Notes under the pieces: model-generated
The model's input: only the letters and a program-made list of their open reading frames with translations
Database searches by the model: none
Told to the model about the DNA's origin: nothing
Made by a program: the position numbers and the translations under genes
In this document: positions 1-9,751 of the stretch, piece by piece
Numbering within the stretch: the stretch's first letter is position 1
Layout of the letters: the number at the start of each line of letters is the position of its first letter
Origin: Chloroflexota bacterium
GTDB taxonomy: Bacteria > Chloroflexota > Anaerolineae > Anaerolineales > Anaerolineaceae
Assembly: GCA_021848775.1 (NCBI GenBank)
Contig: JAJZTR010000007.1
Span: 1 to 32,433 of the forward strand
DNA: 32,433 nucleotides
Reading direction: 5' to 3'

Positions 1-1
1 C

Positions 2-2173
2 GAGCCACTGCGCATAGCCGAAGAAGAACTGAAGCCTACCCAGCTGAAGCTGGTGCGGCTGCTCAGCGAACGTGGTGCGCTGCGAGGCCGGCAGATCGAA
101 GCAGCGTTTCCTCGGCAGCGTTGGAAAGAAGCGCTGCAATCGCTGGTGACCAGGGGATTCGTTACCAGAAGCCCGGTACTCCCAGGACCGGGAGTTCGTC
201 CAAAAGTCGTGCGCATGGTGCGGCTGGCTTGCCCGCCGGAAGCCATTGATGCCCAATTGGAGCAAATCGGGCGGGCTGGCACCGCTGCTTTTTCCCGCCG
301 TAAAGCCATGCTGGATTTTTTAATCCGCGAGCCGTGGTCGGTGGAAGCTTCCTGGGTATATGCGGCTTCTGGCGGCGCATTGGCCGATTTGCGCCGATTG
401 GAAGAACTTGGCCTGGTTGAATTATCCGAGTCGGAAATCTGGCGCAACCCGCTGGAGAACATCGATGCTCCCTTACAGGTGTCACCGACGCTTACAGATG
501 GCCAGAACCAGGTCTGGCAGCAGCTGTTAGACGGGATACAGCCAACGTACAACGCTAACTGGAAACCGTATTTGCTGTATGGCGTCACCGGATCAGGTAA
601 AACCGAGATTTATTTACGGGCAGTAAAGCAAGCCATCAGCCTGGGCAAACAGGCATTGGTGCTGGTGCCGGAAATCGCTTTGACACCGCAGACCGTGCGC
701 AGATTTATGGGGCGTTTCCCCGGCATCGTCGGGCTGATGCACTCACAGCTTTCAGTCGGAGAACGGTACGATACCTGGCGGCGCGCCAGAGCCGGAAAGC
801 TTCAGGTCATTGTCGGACCACGATCAGCTTTATTCACGCCGTTCCCAAACCTTGGCTTGATTATCCTGGATGAGTGCCACGACTCATCCTATTACCAGTC
901 GGAACCTGCGCCAGCCTACTCAGCGGTGCAGGCAGCCATCACCTATGGCAAGCTGACGAACAGCCAGGTCATTCTTGGGTCAGCGACACCTCCGATCGAG
1001 CTGATGCGCAAAGCCCGCCAGAACAACTGGCCGATTTTAGCGCTCCCGGACCGAATCATGGCTCACCGGCAGGTAGTGGAAGCGCAGTTAGCGCGATTGG
1101 GGCAAAAAGCCAATCTGGAGGTGGTGGGCACGGATAGTTCTGTTCTACCGCTTCCACCCGTGCGGATCGTAGACATGCGGCAGGAATTAAAGGCCGGCAA
1201 CCGGTCCATTTTCAGCCGGGCACTACAGGATGCTTTGAAAGATACCCTCAAAGCCGACCAGCAGGCTATTCTATTTATTAACCGCCTGGGCAGCGCAACC
1301 TATGTGTTTTGTCGAAGCTGCGGGTACGTGATGCGTTGTCCGCGTTGCGAGCGGGCGTTGACTCTCCACAGCCAGGCAGCCATGCTGGTTTGTCACACCT
1401 GCGGTTACAGGCGTAAAATGCCAACCCAGTGCCCGCAGTGCGGAAGCAATCAAATCCGGGATTACGGCACCGGAACCGAACGGGTGGAGCAGGAGGTGCT
1501 GAAGATGTTTCCAGATGCCCGCACCTTGCGCTGGGATTCGGAAACGACCCGCCAGAAAGGGTCGCATGATTTGCTTCTGTCGCATTTTATTTCCCATCGG
1601 GCGGATATCTTGATTGGCACCCAAATGCTTGCCAAAGGGCTGGATCTGCCGCTGGTTACCCTGGTGGGAGTGATCCTGGCCGAGGTTGGGCTGCATCTGG
1701 ATGATTACCGTGCTCCTGAACGCACCTTCCAACTGCTCACCCAGGTCGCAGGCCGCGCCGGGCGCAGCCCGTTGGGCGGCCAGGTTGTGCTGCAGACCTT
1801 CCAGCCTGAAAATTATGCCATTCAGGCGGCAGCCAGCCATGACTACATGGGCTTTTATGAGCGTGAATTGGAGGAACGGCGCAGGATTGGTTACCCGCCA
1901 TTTTCCAGGCTGGTTCGCCTGGAGTACCGTCACCTTGAAAGCCAAAAGGCCCAGGCTGCTGCCCAGCGTATGGCAACCCAGGTCGAATCCTGGTTGAATG
2001 ATGGGGCCTATACCAGTACCGACATCATTGGCCCGGTGCCCTGTTTCTTTGCCAGAATCAACAGTTATTACCGCTGGCAAATCATTTTGCGTGGCCCTGA
2101 CCCGGCAGCCGTGCTGCGTGGGAAAAACCTGGGTGAGTGGCGGGTGGAGGTCGATCCTCAGTCGCTGTTGTGA
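2..2173 (+). CDS. priA: Primosomal protein N' (PriA helicase), 5'-truncated by window edge
   Basis: Frame is open to base 2 (EPLRIAEEELKPTQLKLVRLLSERG...). Walker A GVTGSGKTEIYLRAV, DECHDSSYYQ, and Zn-binding cysteines CRSCGYVMRCPRCERALTLH...CHTCGYRRKMPTQCPQCGS. The listed GTG start at 53 is internal. Confidence 0.96.
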   Translation, partial: EPLRIAEEELKPTQLKLVRLLSERGALRGRQIEAAFPRQRWKEALQSLVTRGFVTRSPVLPGPGVRPKVVRMVRLACPPEAIDAQLEQIGRAGTAAFSRRKAMLDFLIREPWSVEASWVYAASGGALADLRRLEELGLVELSESEIWRNPLENIDAPLQVSPTLTDGQNQVWQQLLDGIQPTYNANWKPYLLYGVTGSGKTEIYLRAVKQAISLGKQALVLVPEIALTPQTVRRFMGRFPGIVGLMHSQLSVGERYDTWRRARAGKLQVIVGPRSALFTPFPNLGLIILDECHDSSYYQSEPAPAYSAVQAAITYGKLTNSQVILGSATPPIELMRKARQNNWPILALPDRIMAHRQVVEAQLARLGQKANLEVVGTDSSVLPLPPVRIVDMRQELKAGNRSIFSRALQDALKDTLKADQQAILFINRLGSATYVFCRSCGYVMRCPRCERALTLHSQAAMLVCHTCGYRRKMPTQCPQCGSNQIRDYGTGTERVEQEVLKMFPDARTLRWDSETTRQKGSHDLLLSHFISHRADILIGTQMLAKGLDLPLVTLVGVILAEVGLHLDDYRAPERTFQLLTQVAGRAGRSPLGGQVVLQTFQPENYAIQAAASHDYMGFYERELEERRRIGYPPFSRLVRLEYRHLESQKAQAAAQRMATQVESWLNDGAYTSTDIIGPVPCFFARINSYYRWQIILRGPDPAAVLRGKNLGEWRVEVDPQSLL

Positions 2174-2223
2174 ATAAGTCTAACCTTCGGGTACGGTCAG
2201 ACGACCAGATCTACTTAATAATA

Positions 2224-2253
2224 AAAAGGGCTGGCGATTTCGCCAGCCCTTTT
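2224..2253. terminator. Bidirectional intrinsic terminator between convergent priA and M23 peptidase
   Basis: Perfect hairpin AAAAGGGCTGGCG-attt-CGCCAGCCCTTTT, flanked by A-tract and T-tract. Confidence 0.92.
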
Positions 2254-2267
2254 GCTATGCTAAAAAC

Positions 2268-3365
2268 TTATGGCAGCACGTACCACGGGTTAATGAAGCC
2301 ACCAAAGTAGCGAATCTCGAAGTGCAGGTGGGGGCCGGTTGAGTTGCCAGTGCTGCCGGCACGGCCGATTACTGCGCCTTGCCCGACGCTCGCGCCGCAG
2401 CGGACAGTGGTAGCGCTCAGATGCGCGTACAGCGATTGGTATCCATTTCCGTGATCGATCATCACCATAATTCCGTAACCGCCGCCTACCGCACCGGAAT
2501 AAACCACCAGACCGCTGTCTGTTGCATAGATCGGGTCGCCGGTGGCAGCAGCAAAATCCAAAGCAAGGTGACCGCCCCAGTAATCGTTGCCAGAAAGCAC
2601 GGTATTGGGAGCGGGGTAGATAAATGTGCCCGATCCGAAAGCGCCACCAGCACTGGTGTCGCATGCGCCTGGCCCGTAAATGCTGGTGTTGACTCCAGCC
2701 GCGCCGCGCGGAATGGTCGGCACCACCCAGGTCCGGAACTCGCGTTCACCACCCGGGATCATGACCATTTGGTCGGGTTGAATCACCGGGTTGGTAATAT
2801 CAATGTCATTCCCCGGCCAAAGCAGCAAGTCCTGAGGGTCGGCTTTGAAGGTTCCGGTCACTTTTTCGACCGTGTCGCCTTCTTTCCATTTATACAAAAC
2901 CCCATCGGTGGGCGGGATGTAAAGTTCCTGCCCAACAGAGATCAAGTGAGGATCATCGTTGAGCACCTCATAATTTGCCCACAGGACGGTTTCAGGTGCT
3001 AAATTGAAATATTGGGCAATGCCGAAAACGGAATCTCCCGCTTCAACCGTGTATTTCACCGCTTCTTCACGCGGGCGGGTAGGGACGATCGTGCGGGGGT
3101 TGACCTGCCGTAAAACCGCCTGGACAAGCTCGCTTGAGTCGAAAACAGGCAGTTGCACAATCGCTGGAGGTTCGTTCAGATCCAGGGTTTCTGCCGCGTC
3201 CTGGGCGGGCTGTTCCGCCGCGACCACTCCAGTGCGCACCAAAATCGCGTAAATCATGATCGCGGTCATGATGACCGCAATTCCCCAGGCCAAATATGTC
3301 AACCAACTCGAACCGGAAGCGGGATTTTTATCCGCTTCTGATTGGTTGGAACCAGATTGCATCAA
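2268..3365 (-). CDS. Membrane-anchored LysM-domain M23 family metallopeptidase
   Basis: N-terminal TM helix; two LysM-like repeats (YTVEAGDSVFGIAQYFNL...; YKWKEGDTVEKVTGTFKAD...); M23 motifs HLALDFAAATGDPIYA and GPHLHFEIR. Start overlaps the rho stop. Confidence 0.93.
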   Translation of the reverse strand: MMQSGSNQSEADKNPASGSSWLTYLAWGIAVIMTAIMIYAILVRTGVVAAEQPAQDAAETLDLNEPPAIVQLPVFDSSELVQAVLRQVNPRTIVPTRPREEAVKYTVEAGDSVFGIAQYFNLAPETVLWANYEVLNDDPHLISVGQELYIPPTDGVLYKWKEGDTVEKVTGTFKADPQDLLLWPGNDIDITNPVIQPDQMVMIPGGEREFRTWVVPTIPRGAAGVNTSIYGPGACDTSAGGAFGSGTFIYPAPNTVLSGNDYWGGHLALDFAAATGDPIYATDSGLVVYSGAVGGGYGIMVMIDHGNGYQSLYAHLSATTVRCGASVGQGAVIGRAGSTGNSTGPHLHFEIRYFGGFINPWYVLP

Positions 3366-4660
3366 TTTTCCTCCGTCAGGCTTTCCAGGAACTCCATATT
3401 ATTCTTGGATTTGAGCATGCGTTGAATGATCGCTTCGGTCGCCACCGATGGATCTAACCCAGCGCCTGTTGGCGGGGGAGCAATCATTTGCAGATACATG
3501 CGCCGCATTAACCAAGCCCTCTGCAGCATATCCGGTCCGAGCAGCAGCTCTTCACGGCGGGTCGATGAACGTTCCATGTCGATCGCCGGGAAGATGCGCC
3601 GTTCCTGCAGGCGGCGGGATAAATGGAGTTCCATATTTCCAGTACCTTTAAATTCTTCGTACACCACATCATCCAGGCGTGAGCCGGTATCGACAAGGGC
3701 AGTTGCTATGATGGTCAGTGAGCCGCCCTCTTCGAGATTACGGGCTGCGCCAAAAAAGCGTTTCGGCGGATAAAGTGCCGAAGGATCCATCCCGCCTGAA
3801 AGTGTGCGCCCCGAGGGGTTCACCACCAGATTGTATGCCCGTGCCAGGCGGGTTAGAGAGTCCAGTAATATTACCACATCCCTTCCTGTTTCCACGAGAC
3901 GCTTGGCCCGCTCAAGGGTAATTTCGGCGGTGCGCACATGAGCTGAGACCGGCTCATCGAACGTGGAGGCGACGACTTCCCCTTCGACCGAGCGATCCAT
4001 ATCGGTGACCTCTTCGGGGCGCTCGCCGATCAAGGCGACGATTAAATGCACCTCGGGATGCTTTGCGGAGATGGAATTTGCCAGCTGCTTGAGGATGGTG
4101 GTTTTTCCCGCCTTGGGGGGCGAAACAATCATCCCGCGCTGACCTTTGCCTATTGGTGAAATCAAATTAATTAAACGGGTGGAAATGACCGTCCGATCTG
4201 TTTCCAGATCAAAACGTTTGTCAGGAAAAATTGGTGTCATCCGCTCAAAAACCGGGCGGGACCTCATTTCTTCGGGTGCGATTCCGTTGATGGTCTCGAC
4301 TTTAAGCAGTCCAAAATGCCGCTCAGACTCTCGCGGCGGGCGTACAGCTCCAATGACCAAATCGCCATTCCGCAATTCGTAGCGGCGCAATTGAGCCTGG
4401 GAGACATAGACATCTTCCGGCCCGATTTCGTAGTTTTTTCGCAAGAAACCGATGCCTTCCGGCATAATTTCAAGCACTCCGCCGCGCACCTCCAGCCCTT
4501 CTTTTTCTGCTTCAGCCTGACGAATCTGCAAGATTAAGTTTTCCTTTTTCAAACGATTAGCGTTTGAAATGGACAAATCTCTTGCCCGCTGCCGTAAAAA
4601 TTCAAGGGTGGCGTTTTCAAGTTCCGCAAATTTAATTGATTGTGTATCCATGGGCACCAT
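3362..4660 (-). CDS. rho: Transcription termination factor Rho
   Basis: RNA-binding domain (GVLEIMPEGIGFLRKNYEIGPEDVYVSQAQLRRYELRNGDLVIG), Walker A SPPKAGKTTILKQLA, VILLDSLTRLARAYN, Q/R-loop TGSRLDDVVYEEFKGTGNMELHL. Confidence 0.98.
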   Translation of the reverse strand: MVPMDTQSIKFAELENATLEFLRQRARDLSISNANRLKKENLILQIRQAEAEKEGLEVRGGVLEIMPEGIGFLRKNYEIGPEDVYVSQAQLRRYELRNGDLVIGAVRPPRESERHFGLLKVETINGIAPEEMRSRPVFERMTPIFPDKRFDLETDRTVISTRLINLISPIGKGQRGMIVSPPKAGKTTILKQLANSISAKHPEVHLIVALIGERPEEVTDMDRSVEGEVVASTFDEPVSAHVRTAEITLERAKRLVETGRDVVILLDSLTRLARAYNLVVNPSGRTLSGGMDPSALYPPKRFFGAARNLEEGGSLTIIATALVDTGSRLDDVVYEEFKGTGNMELHLSRRLQERRIFPAIDMERSSTRREELLLGPDMLQRAWLMRRMYLQMIAPPPTGAGLDPSVATEAIIQRMLKSKNNMEFLESLTEEN

Positions 4661-4805
4661 GCATGATAGAAATTGCCAGCAGCATTGAACTGCCGGTTTT
4701 GTAGTTATATATTGTTGAAATTAATTAGGGGTGTAATGATCCCCCTGGACTTGCAGTGAAGACCTCAACTTTCGAGATAAAGCACCGCGAGCAGAGGGTA
4801 TGAAA

Positions 4806-4834
4806 ATTATAACACCCTGACATAGCCGTTGCAA
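4806..4834 (-). promoter_or_regulatory. Candidate sigma70 promoter for rho
   Basis: On the minus strand TTGCAA-N17-TATAAT (-35 4829-4834, -10 4806-4811), leaving a leader of about 140 nt before rho. Confidence 0.72.
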
Positions 4835-4907
4835 GCAAAGGTCTCATCTAAAGGGATGATTTTGCTGGCATCCATGGATCAATCCACAAATAGGCTGACT
4901 GCTGACC

Positions 4908-6143
4908 TCAGGCTTTACCGACCAGAGCCTTGAGGAATAATTTGTAATTAAAAGCCTGACCAGCCAATAAATGTTGAGCCCTGAACATGCCTGCAACAGA
5001 CCGGACGATGATATAAGCTGTCCCAGCCTGGAGCAAAGCCGCCAGCAGCGGTTGCCAGAATGGAACGCTGGTAGCTGCCAGACGAGTCATCATTGCCACG
5101 GGGGAGGTCAACGGGAAGAAGCTGAGTATCAACGAGAGCGTACCATTGGGCTGACCAATCAGGGTGTTAACGAAAAACATGGGGATAATCAACGGCATTA
5201 TTACCAAAAAGGTGGCCTGTGAGGCTTCGCGTAAATTGGGCACCATGGCTCCAAGACCAGCCATGAGGCTGGCGTACATGGCATATCCCAACAGGAAGAA
5301 AAGGATTCCCCACAGGAGGACGGAAATCGGTATTTCAAACTCAACCGGGAGATTAAAAGTCCTGCCGCTTAAGCCAAGCAATAAATATCCGGAACCTGAC
5401 CAAAAAACGGTCTGTAATAGACCGGTGGTGCCCAACGCAAGGATTTTCCCCGTCAACATCTGGGTCGGCGTCATGGACGTAAGCAGTACTTCCATGACAC
5501 GATTTTGTTTTTCATTGGTAATGCTGCTCAACATGGTGCTCGAGGAGCCCAGGATCAGTATGTAGAATAAGATCGTGATTCCATAAGGGAGGAAGAACGT
5601 TAGTGAGCTGTTCGGATCGCGTTGAGGTTCACTGGATAGGTAGTGTGTTTCCAACTGTAGCGGTTGTCTCAGCCGCTGGAGCAGCTGTGGATTTTCTTTC
5701 AAGAGATTTTCTTCCAGCAGCTGGTTAATCAAAATGGAGTTTTCGGCTCCAGTCATGGGGTTGAAATCGAGACGGTATAACTCAACCTCTCCTCTGGACA
5801 TATAGTCAGCCGGGATGCGATAATATCCGGAAATCTCCTGTGCATCGATCGCTGCTTGAGCGTTTTGCCTATCGGAAAATCTTTTAATATACGGCGAGTA
5901 AGGTTCCGGAATACCACGAATGATTCCGCTCTCGTCAACCAACCCTAAAACCGATACCTCGGGCGGCGGTGCAATCATATCGGTCAATGAACCGGCCTGA
6001 TTATCCCTCTGTAAACCTGAAACCACAAGAATTACGATCAATCCTGCAAGTGGAATGAGCAGCAGGGTTAATAAAAACGAGCGGGATCGCAAAATGGTTA
6101 ATAATTCATACTTAAAAACTGTGCGTATTTTGTTCATGCCCAT
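4908..6143 (-). CDS. ABC-2 type transporter permease (NatB-like)
   Basis: N-terminal TM, large extracytoplasmic domain, then multi-TM with TNEKQNRVMEVLLTSMTPTQMLTGKILALG (ABC-2 permease signature). Downstream of a NatA-type ATPase. Confidence 0.88.
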   Translation of the reverse strand: MGMNKIRTVFKYELLTILRSRSFLLTLLLIPLAGLIVILVVSGLQRDNQAGSLTDMIAPPPEVSVLGLVDESGIIRGIPEPYSPYIKRFSDRQNAQAAIDAQEISGYYRIPADYMSRGEVELYRLDFNPMTGAENSILINQLLEENLLKENPQLLQRLRQPLQLETHYLSSEPQRDPNSSLTFFLPYGITILFYILILGSSSTMLSSITNEKQNRVMEVLLTSMTPTQMLTGKILALGTTGLLQTVFWSGSGYLLLGLSGRTFNLPVEFEIPISVLLWGILFFLLGYAMYASLMAGLGAMVPNLREASQATFLVIMPLIIPMFFVNTLIGQPNGTLSLILSFFPLTSPVAMMTRLAATSVPFWQPLLAALLQAGTAYIIVRSVAGMFRAQHLLAGQAFNYKLFLKALVGKA

Positions 6144-6164
6144 ACAGCCTAATTTGTTGATTGG

Positions 6165-7367
6165 TTATGTCGATCTTTGAAATAATTCGCGAAAAGCAAG
6201 TTTTTTTCCGTAACGCAGCATTCCAAGGCGGAACGCGCGGCTTGCCAGCCAAACCGATCCAAGCGCAGATGCGATCAAAATGGCAAGCGACAATCCGATT
6301 TGCCAGGCAGGCACGGTCGAGAAGGCAACCCGCATGGGTAATGTCAGCGGTGAGGTGAGCGGGAACATGCTCAAGCCGACAACCAGCGGGCTGTTAGGAT
6401 TCTCGATGATGGGTTGGAGAAACCAGATGGGTATAAAAATCGGCAGGCTAAAGAGACCGGAGAGTTGCTGCGCCTCGCGCGCCTCGGTTGCAATGGCGCC
6501 GACCATGGCCATCAATGCGGCGATCAATACGAAGGCTGGCAAAAAGGTCAGTGCCATTACCCCTAAAAAGGTGCCGCCTACAGCAAAAGCGGATGGATCC
6601 GCCTGCATCTTGCCAAAAAATAAAGCACCCACGCCTGCAGCTGCCAGCCAGATTAAAAGTTGAGTTAGCCCTACACTCAGGTTGCCGGCGATTTTTCCCG
6701 CCATCAACTGGTCGGTGGAGATGGAGGTCAGAATGATTTCCATGGTGCGGTTTTCTTTCTCTTCAACCACAGCCTGCAGCAGGTACCCGCCGCTGATATT
6801 AACCGCGACGATAAATAAAATACCCGCCAAAACCGGCAGGGCGATTGCCATGAAGTTGGATTCACCGGCGGACCGCTTATCTGAAATGGAGCGAACGGTA
6901 ACCTGGGGGCCCTCGTACAGGCGGTCTTTCAGCCCGGCTGGTTGATCCTTCAGTAAATTGAGTCGCAGGATATCAATAAAATCAGAGGAGACCTCACTTC
7001 CAACGGCTGAAGGTGCCGTCAGGGTGATTTTGCCGTTTTCGAGGTAACCGGCATCGACGGTATAAAACCCCTGGATTTCACGGTTGTCCAGGGCTCTTTG
7101 AGCAGCGGTGGTAGTTTCATAGAAAAGAAACGAGGTTTCTTTAATCGGTCCATTATCTGGTTCAGGGGTGATGAATGGAGCCGAAAAGAGTTCTGATTGG
7201 TCGATGATACCCACAGGGCGGCGATCGGTACCTAAAGTAACCGACAGGATACCCAGACCGATCGAAACTCCGACCAAAAGCGGAACGGATAGAACCCCTA
7301 CAATAAACCTCTTGCGCATGACATGACGGAGGTATTCTTGTTTGAATACCAGCCAAAACTTTTTCAT
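6165..7367 (-). CDS. ABC-2 type transporter permease (NatB-like)
   Basis: VEEKENRTMEIILTSISTDQLMAGKIAGNL motif and topology paralogous to 4908..6143. Confidence 0.88.
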   Translation of the reverse strand: MKKFWLVFKQEYLRHVMRKRFIVGVLSVPLLVGVSIGLGILSVTLGTDRRPVGIIDQSELFSAPFITPEPDNGPIKETSFLFYETTTAAQRALDNREIQGFYTVDAGYLENGKITLTAPSAVGSEVSSDFIDILRLNLLKDQPAGLKDRLYEGPQVTVRSISDKRSAGESNFMAIALPVLAGILFIVAVNISGGYLLQAVVEEKENRTMEIILTSISTDQLMAGKIAGNLSVGLTQLLIWLAAAGVGALFFGKMQADPSAFAVGGTFLGVMALTFLPAFVLIAALMAMVGAIATEAREAQQLSGLFSLPIFIPIWFLQPIIENPNSPLVVGLSMFPLTSPLTLPMRVAFSTVPAWQIGLSLAILIASALGSVWLASRAFRLGMLRYGKKLAFRELFQRST

Positions 7368-8269
7368 CCCTGGCTGCCCCCTTCCGTGACCACCTGGATG
7401 AATATTTCATCCAGGGTCGGCATTGCTATTTCAAATTTTTCCAGTTGGACACCGCGTTCGACCAGGTTTTGCAGAACTGCTTGAGGTGATGCACCAGGTT
7501 CCAGATGGAGGCTGATATCAGAGTTGTTTTTCTGTACTGATTGAACGCCTGGAAGATTAGCTGGGAGGTCATTAAGTGCATGCACATGCACCTCCTGACC
7601 GGAATAACTGCGGCGAATTTCCTTCAACCCACCGTAAAGCATGACCCTGCCCTGGTTAATCAGCACCAGGCGGTCTGCCAACTCCTCAACTTGATGCATC
7701 TGATGCGTGCACATGATGATGCACTTGCCTTTGTCGCGTTCTTCACGCAGTAAATCCTTTACCATCTGCGTGTTGACAGGATCCAGGGAACTGAAGGGCT
7801 CGTCGATGATCACCAATTCGGGATCATGGATTAAAGTGACGATCAATTGTGCTTTTTGCTGCATGCCTTTAGATAATTCTTTGATTTTCTTTTTTCGATC
7901 ATCATAAAGGTCAAAACGCCTCAGCATGGCATCCACCCGGCGAGCCGCTTCAACGGCTGAAAGACCTTTGAGCGTAGCCAGGTAGATCAAACTGCGGTCG
8001 AGCTGGACATCCTGGTACAATCCGCGTTCTTCTGGGAGGTAGCCTATCCGATCTTTTTTCGTCTCGGTCATTGGGCCGCCCATGACGCTGATCGTTCCGC
8101 TATCCGGTTTGAAAATGTCCAGGATGATGCGAATGGTGGTGGTTTTTCCCGCCCCGTTCGGGCCGAGCAGAGCAAATATTTCACCCGATTCAACAGAAAA
8201 GGACGCATTGTCAACAGCAATTTGCTGTCCAAATCGTTTTGAAATTTGGTCGACTGCTATAGTAGGCAT
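7364..8269 (-). CDS. ABC transporter ATP-binding protein (NatA-like)
   Basis: Walker A LLGPNGAGKTTTIRII, signature LSKGMQQKAQLI, Walker B LVIIDEPFSSLDP. Start assigned to ATG 8269 (MPTIAVDQISKRFG), because the listed 8359 start adds a non-homologous-looking N-terminal extension. Confidence 0.93.
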   Translation of the reverse strand: MPTIAVDQISKRFGQQIAVDNASFSVESGEIFALLGPNGAGKTTTIRIILDIFKPDSGTISVMGGPMTETKKDRIGYLPEERGLYQDVQLDRSLIYLATLKGLSAVEAARRVDAMLRRFDLYDDRKKKIKELSKGMQQKAQLIVTLIHDPELVIIDEPFSSLDPVNTQMVKDLLREERDKGKCIIMCTHQMHQVEELADRLVLINQGRVMLYGGLKEIRRSYSGQEVHVHALNDLPANLPGVQSVQKNNSDISLHLEPGASPQAVLQNLVERGVQLEKFEIAMPTLDEIFIQVVTEGGSQG

Positions 8270-8500
8270 GAGGTTTATTCCGGCAAAATGAAAAATATTG
8301 GGAAATTTGATCTGGGCTGCCAGACCACATTTCATTATAACAACATGCGGCATCTTCACACTTTTAAAGTATCCTTACGATCCGGGCAGTAAAAGGTTTT
8401 AGACCGGTTTCTTAGTTTCAGGGATATGAATGTGTATAATACAATGACCAGGGTTGGCACGAATAATGCTAAAGCTCAGCCAAACAGGAGGAAATTGGTT

Positions 8501-9664
8501 ATGGCAATGACTTCACGAGAACGGGTTCAGGCTGTACTCAACCACGAAATCCCTGACCAGGTACCGGTAATCATCGGGGTGAGCAATGCCACTGGAATTA
8601 AAATGACCCCCTATAAGGCGATCAAAGAATTGGCCGGAATCGACGCGCCGGATGAATATATCTACGATTGGCCTGAACTGGGCACCGCACTCCCCGACGA
8701 AGCAACCTTGATCCGGCTGCACAGCGATGTGCGCGGTGTGTATGACCGATTGCCTGAAGCGGTATCCCGCCGAAATAAGACCCGCCCGGCGCATAGCAAC
8801 TTTATTGATGATTGGGGCAGCGGGCAAAAAGAAATCGAAGATGGGGTGTGGTACCCAGGCGTTCACCCTTTGGCTGAAGCAACCACCATCGAGGAAATCG
8901 AGGCTTATACCAACTGGCCGGACATGCATGATCCCTATCGGGTGGCGCAGGTTCGGGCAGCAGCCAGGAAACTGGCTGACGAAAATCAATTTGCCATCAT
9001 GGCTACCCCCTGGTTATTGTTTCCCTTCGAACGCGCCCATGCCATGCAGGGGTTGGATAAATTCCTCTATAACATGGCGGTTGATAAAGAATTCAGTAAA
9101 TATCTGCTGGAAAAGATATACGGTTATTGCAAGACTTTGATGGGGTACTTCCTTGATGAATTAGGCGGCAATGTGGACATCATCAAAATTGGTGATGATC
9201 TGGGGACGCAGGAATCCCTGCTGATTTCACCCAAGATGTACCGCGAGTTCCTCAAACCGATTCATGCTGATTTCATTCACTTTATCAAGGAACGCACCAA
9301 AGCCAAAGTATTTTTCCATACCGATGGGGATGTTTTCAACCTGATAGAGGATTTCATCGAGATTGGGGTGGATATCCTTAACCCGATTCAGACATCCGCC
9401 GGACGCATGTCGAATCTTGCCGAACTCAAACAGCGATTCGGCGACCGTATCATTCTGTGCGGCGCCATCGATACCCAGAAGGTATTGCCTTATGGATCCC
9501 CGGCAGAAGTACGCGGTGAAGTCAAGCGAGTCATCAATATCCTGGGAGACGGAGGCGGGTATATGTTAGCCTCGGTCCACACCATCATGAACGAAGTTCC
9601 GGCTGAGAATGTGCTGGCTATGGTGGATGCAGCCCAGGAGTTTGGTAAATATCCACTGAAATAA
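8501..9664 (+). CDS. Uroporphyrinogen decarboxylase (UroD/MtaA-like) family protein
   Basis: MTSRERVQAVLNHEIPDQVPV..., FFHTDGDVFNLIEDFIEIGVDILNPIQ..., GDRIILCGAIDTQKVLPYGSPAEV. AGGAGG SD just upstream of ATG 8501; the listed 8426 start is less likely. Confidence 0.88.
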   Translation: MAMTSRERVQAVLNHEIPDQVPVIIGVSNATGIKMTPYKAIKELAGIDAPDEYIYDWPELGTALPDEATLIRLHSDVRGVYDRLPEAVSRRNKTRPAHSNFIDDWGSGQKEIEDGVWYPGVHPLAEATTIEEIEAYTNWPDMHDPYRVAQVRAAARKLADENQFAIMATPWLLFPFERAHAMQGLDKFLYNMAVDKEFSKYLLEKIYGYCKTLMGYFLDELGGNVDIIKIGDDLGTQESLLISPKMYREFLKPIHADFIHFIKERTKAKVFFHTDGDVFNLIEDFIEIGVDILNPIQTSAGRMSNLAELKQRFGDRIILCGAIDTQKVLPYGSPAEVRGEVKRVINILGDGGGYMLASVHTIMNEVPAENVLAMVDAAQEFGKYPLK

Positions 9665-9751
9665 AGCCGGGAGGCTGCAGACCTGTTGAAGCTATGACAA
9701 AATGACGGCGTATTTGCCGACCTTTTGTGTTTTTTATTAATTGCTGACAGG

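Noticed and set aside
1271-2080. 269-aa minus-strand ORF inside priA
   Set aside because: Fully antisense to a strongly supported priA. No domain-like sequence; typical spurious antisense frame in GC-moderate coding DNA.
2379-3002. 207-aa plus-strand ORF
   Set aside because: Antisense to the M23 peptidase gene; no independent support.
9701-9735. CGGC-gtattt-GCCG then CCTTTT as terminator for the UroD-like gene
   Set aside because: Stem of only 4 bp and interrupted T-run; too weak to call.
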